This document shows, piece by piece, positions 15,152-16,629 of a stretch of DNA of 16,629 bases (position 1 is its first letter; the number at the start of each line of letters is the position of its first letter). The notes under the pieces are model-generated. The model worked only from the letters and a program-made list of their open reading frames with translations. It was not told where the DNA came from and made no database searches. The position numbers were made by a program, and so were the translations under genes. The DNA is from a bacterium (lineage in GTDB: Bacteria; JAGOBX01). The stretch spans positions 1 through 16,629 of the forward strand of contig JAKPEO010000070.1 of NCBI GenBank assembly GCA_029551925.1. Direction: 5' to 3'.

Positions 15152-16629
15152 TTAGCGAATAATAGCGATTTTACCTGTTTGCGGTTTGCCAGTGTTGTCA
15201 GTTGTTATAAAAATATAAATACCGCTTGCTATTTTTTTACCGTCTTTATTAGTCAAATCCCAGTAAAATCTATTTTTTACGCCGTCTGGCGAATATTCAG
15301 GTATCGCGTTATTTTCATATACTATTCTTCCGTCAATAGATAAAATTTTTAATTTCGCGTTTGTTTGAATATTATCAAAAGTTAGATAATTACTTCCATA
15401 AATACTATTGTCCGCTTTAACTGGATTAGGATAATAATTGAAGCCGCCGGGTATTGTTTGGTCTAAAATATAGAAACTCGCAAAATCTCTTAAAAACGCC
15501 ACGCTGTTTGGAAACGCAGTAGGACCAATAATCTGCAATCCTAAATTATCGCCCGGTCTAATAAATAATCTATCTTTCCAGCGGCGGTCGTAATATTTGT
15601 TTATATCTTCATAATAATAGATAAACTCTTCAGCGATTTCTAAAATTCCGGATTTGTAGAAATATGAAGTTTCGCTTGTTTCTGTGAATACAATTAAAAT
15701 ATAACTATCTTCGTCAATAGCGCTGACATATTTCGGAGCATTTCGATAATTCGGTCTGTCGGTATTGTAATCATTATTAACGAGCATAATTGCAAATGTA
15801 TCGCGAGTAAGCGAATTGCTTGCATATGGCCCTTGTTCTTGCGCGCTGAATTGCATAATATTGCCGACGCGCAAATCATTTAAAAATCTGTCTTCGCGCC
15901 AGTTGTTCGGTATGTCCACTATATTACCATTATTAGAAATATTAACTTTTATATTTGAGCATATCGCTGGCGGTCGCGGAATAGTTATGTAAATTTTATA
16001 TTCGTATTCTCTTGCTGACAGCGGAGAATAAGCGCGCGGTTGCCATCTTACAAACACAGTATCGCCGCGCGGAACATAATATTTCCAAATATTACTTGAA
16101 TAAAAATCATGAGTATCTTCTGTAAGCGTGATATATCCTTCATAGATAAAATAATCTATTTTATCATCGGGTTGATATAATCTAATATATATGCTGTCCG
16201 GATGATAAGTATTATCAGGTCTAATTCTGCCGACATTTACAGTTACATAATCTGCAATATTCGGGCTAATATCCTCGCCAGTCGCTTGAATACGCACAGT
16301 GCGATAATTTATTACAGATGGACAATCGAATATTAAATCAAAAATCTGCGTTGGTTCTGATGGTTTAGCGATTATTGTTACCGCTGTTTTGCCGCTAATT
16401 AATTCTTTTAAAACTAAAGTATCGCCCGCTTCCGCGCGCACTTTTTGCAGCGCTGGAAATGTGAATCTATCTAATTCGAACCAGCCGCGATAAATGCCCA
16501 TATTATTTCCGATTTCGTCCACTCTTAAAATATATGAATCACTGCGTAATTGATTAGGATTGTCAGAGCGATAAACTGATACTTCAACAATCCAAACTTT
16601 ATCAGCGAGCATTGTATTAGCGTCTTCGC
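15152..16629 (-). CDS. Secreted repeat protein with type IX/FlgD-like C-terminal domain (partial, 5' end missing)
   Basis: The frame stays open to the right edge (codons from 16627), so the true start and any signal peptide lie outside; at least 491 residues are present. The ATG at 16612 is probably internal. Numbering from that ATG, the last 96 residues (391-486) form a C-terminal sorting-type domain: YYPNPVKADN, LKILSIDGRIVYEN, FYWDLTNKDGKKIASGIYIF and a final KIAIIR. In Bacteroidetes/Chlorobi-type bacteria such domains guide proteins through the type IX secretion system; a FlgD-like Ig fold is the close alternative. The rest is beta-rich, with three diverged modules (24-68, 139-189, 302-360), each running from DSYIL-like through a G(I/Y)-type strand to GDTL-like. 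It is convergent with the FAD oxidoreductase across a 44-base gap with no visible terminator. Function is unknown; a surface or cell-envelope protein is likely. Confidence 0.85.
   Translation of the reverse strand, partial: EDANTMLADKVWIVEVSVYRSDNPNQLRSDSYILRVDEIGNNMGIYRGWFELDRFTFPALQKVRAEAGDTLVLKELISGKTAVTIIAKPSEPTQIFDLIFDCPSVINYRTVRIQATGEDISPNIADYVTVNVGRIRPDNTYHPDSIYIRLYQPDDKIDYFIYEGYITLTEDTHDFYSSNIWKYYVPRGDTVFVRWQPRAYSPLSAREYEYKIYITIPRPPAICSNIKVNISNNGNIVDIPNNWREDRFLNDLRVGNIMQFSAQEQGPYASNSLTRDTFAIMLVNNDYNTDRPNYRNAPKYVSAIDEDSYILIVFTETSETSYFYKSGILEIAEEFIYYYEDINKYYDRRWKDRLFIRPGDNLGLQIIGPTAFPNSVAFLRDFASFYILDQTIPGGFNYYPNPVKADNSIYGSNYLTFDNIQTNAKLKILSIDGRIVYENNAIPEYSPDGVKNRFYWDLTNKDGKKIASGIYIFITTDNTGKPQTGKIAIIR

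Noticed and set aside
1-16629. CRISPR array, tRNA, rRNA, insertion sequence, attachment site or riboswitch
   Set aside because: I found no spaced direct repeats, cloverleaf, transposase or integrase frame, terminal inverted repeats or conserved leader structure; the gaps are too short for most of these.

Overview
The window is about 16.6 kb of very AT-rich, densely packed bacterial chromosome. I judge it to be roughly 30% G+C by eye, not by counting. Two features suggest a flagellated member of the Fibrobacteres-Chlorobi-Bacteroidetes (FCB) group, perhaps near Ignavibacteria or Kapabacteria. One is a flagellin C-terminus at the left edge. The other is a large secreted protein at the right edge that ends in a type IX-secretion/FlgD-like C-terminal domain (YPNP...GSGIY-type...IR). 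This placement is an inference; no rRNA or other strong phylogenetic marker is present. There are no tRNAs, insertion sequences, CRISPR arrays or phage genes.

Layout: (1) 1-304: flagellin 3' end and a strong intrinsic terminator. (2) 323-2808 (+): a COG1031-type radical SAM protein with a C-terminal helix-hairpin-helix, then an FkbM-type methyltransferase. (3) 5521-2800 (-): an NtrC-type sigma-54 response regulator overlapping a radical SAM protein with an N-terminal B12-binding-like domain. (4) 5813-10744 (+): an S41 carboxy-terminal processing protease, seryl-tRNA synthetase, an unusual protein made only of three receiver domains, and a family 4 glycosyltransferase that overlaps it by ATGA. 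(5) 13688-10730 (-): a B12-binding radical SAM protein, then aroQ (3-dehydroquinase) overlapping an M24 Xaa-Pro peptidase. (6) 13800-15107 (+): an FAD-dependent oxidoreductase of the protoporphyrinogen-oxidase/UDP-galactopyranose-mutase-like type, divergent from the radical SAM gene. (7) 16629-15152 (-): the secreted repeat protein, cut by the right edge.

Genes are coupled by short overlaps (4142-4149, 9653-9656, 11794-11797). Both convergent pairs at 2800-2808 and 10730-10744 overlap at their 3' ends without a visible terminator. Good sigma-70-like promoters (TTGAAA or TTGATT, 16 bp, TATAAT) can be read in the few intergenic gaps. Shine-Dalgarno sequences are seen at only some genes (protease, serS, aroQ, FAD oxidoreductase). 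One radical SAM gene looks nearly leaderless.

The window mixes housekeeping genes with signalling, surface-glycan and radical-SAM genes. I see no complete new defence or biosynthetic system. The points most worth a second look are the triple-receiver protein with a lost phosphoacceptor and its slippery A-tract junction with the glycosyltransferase, the archaeal-type COG1031 radical SAM gene beside flagellin, the regulator-coupled radical SAM gene, and three degenerate beta repeats in the secreted protein.
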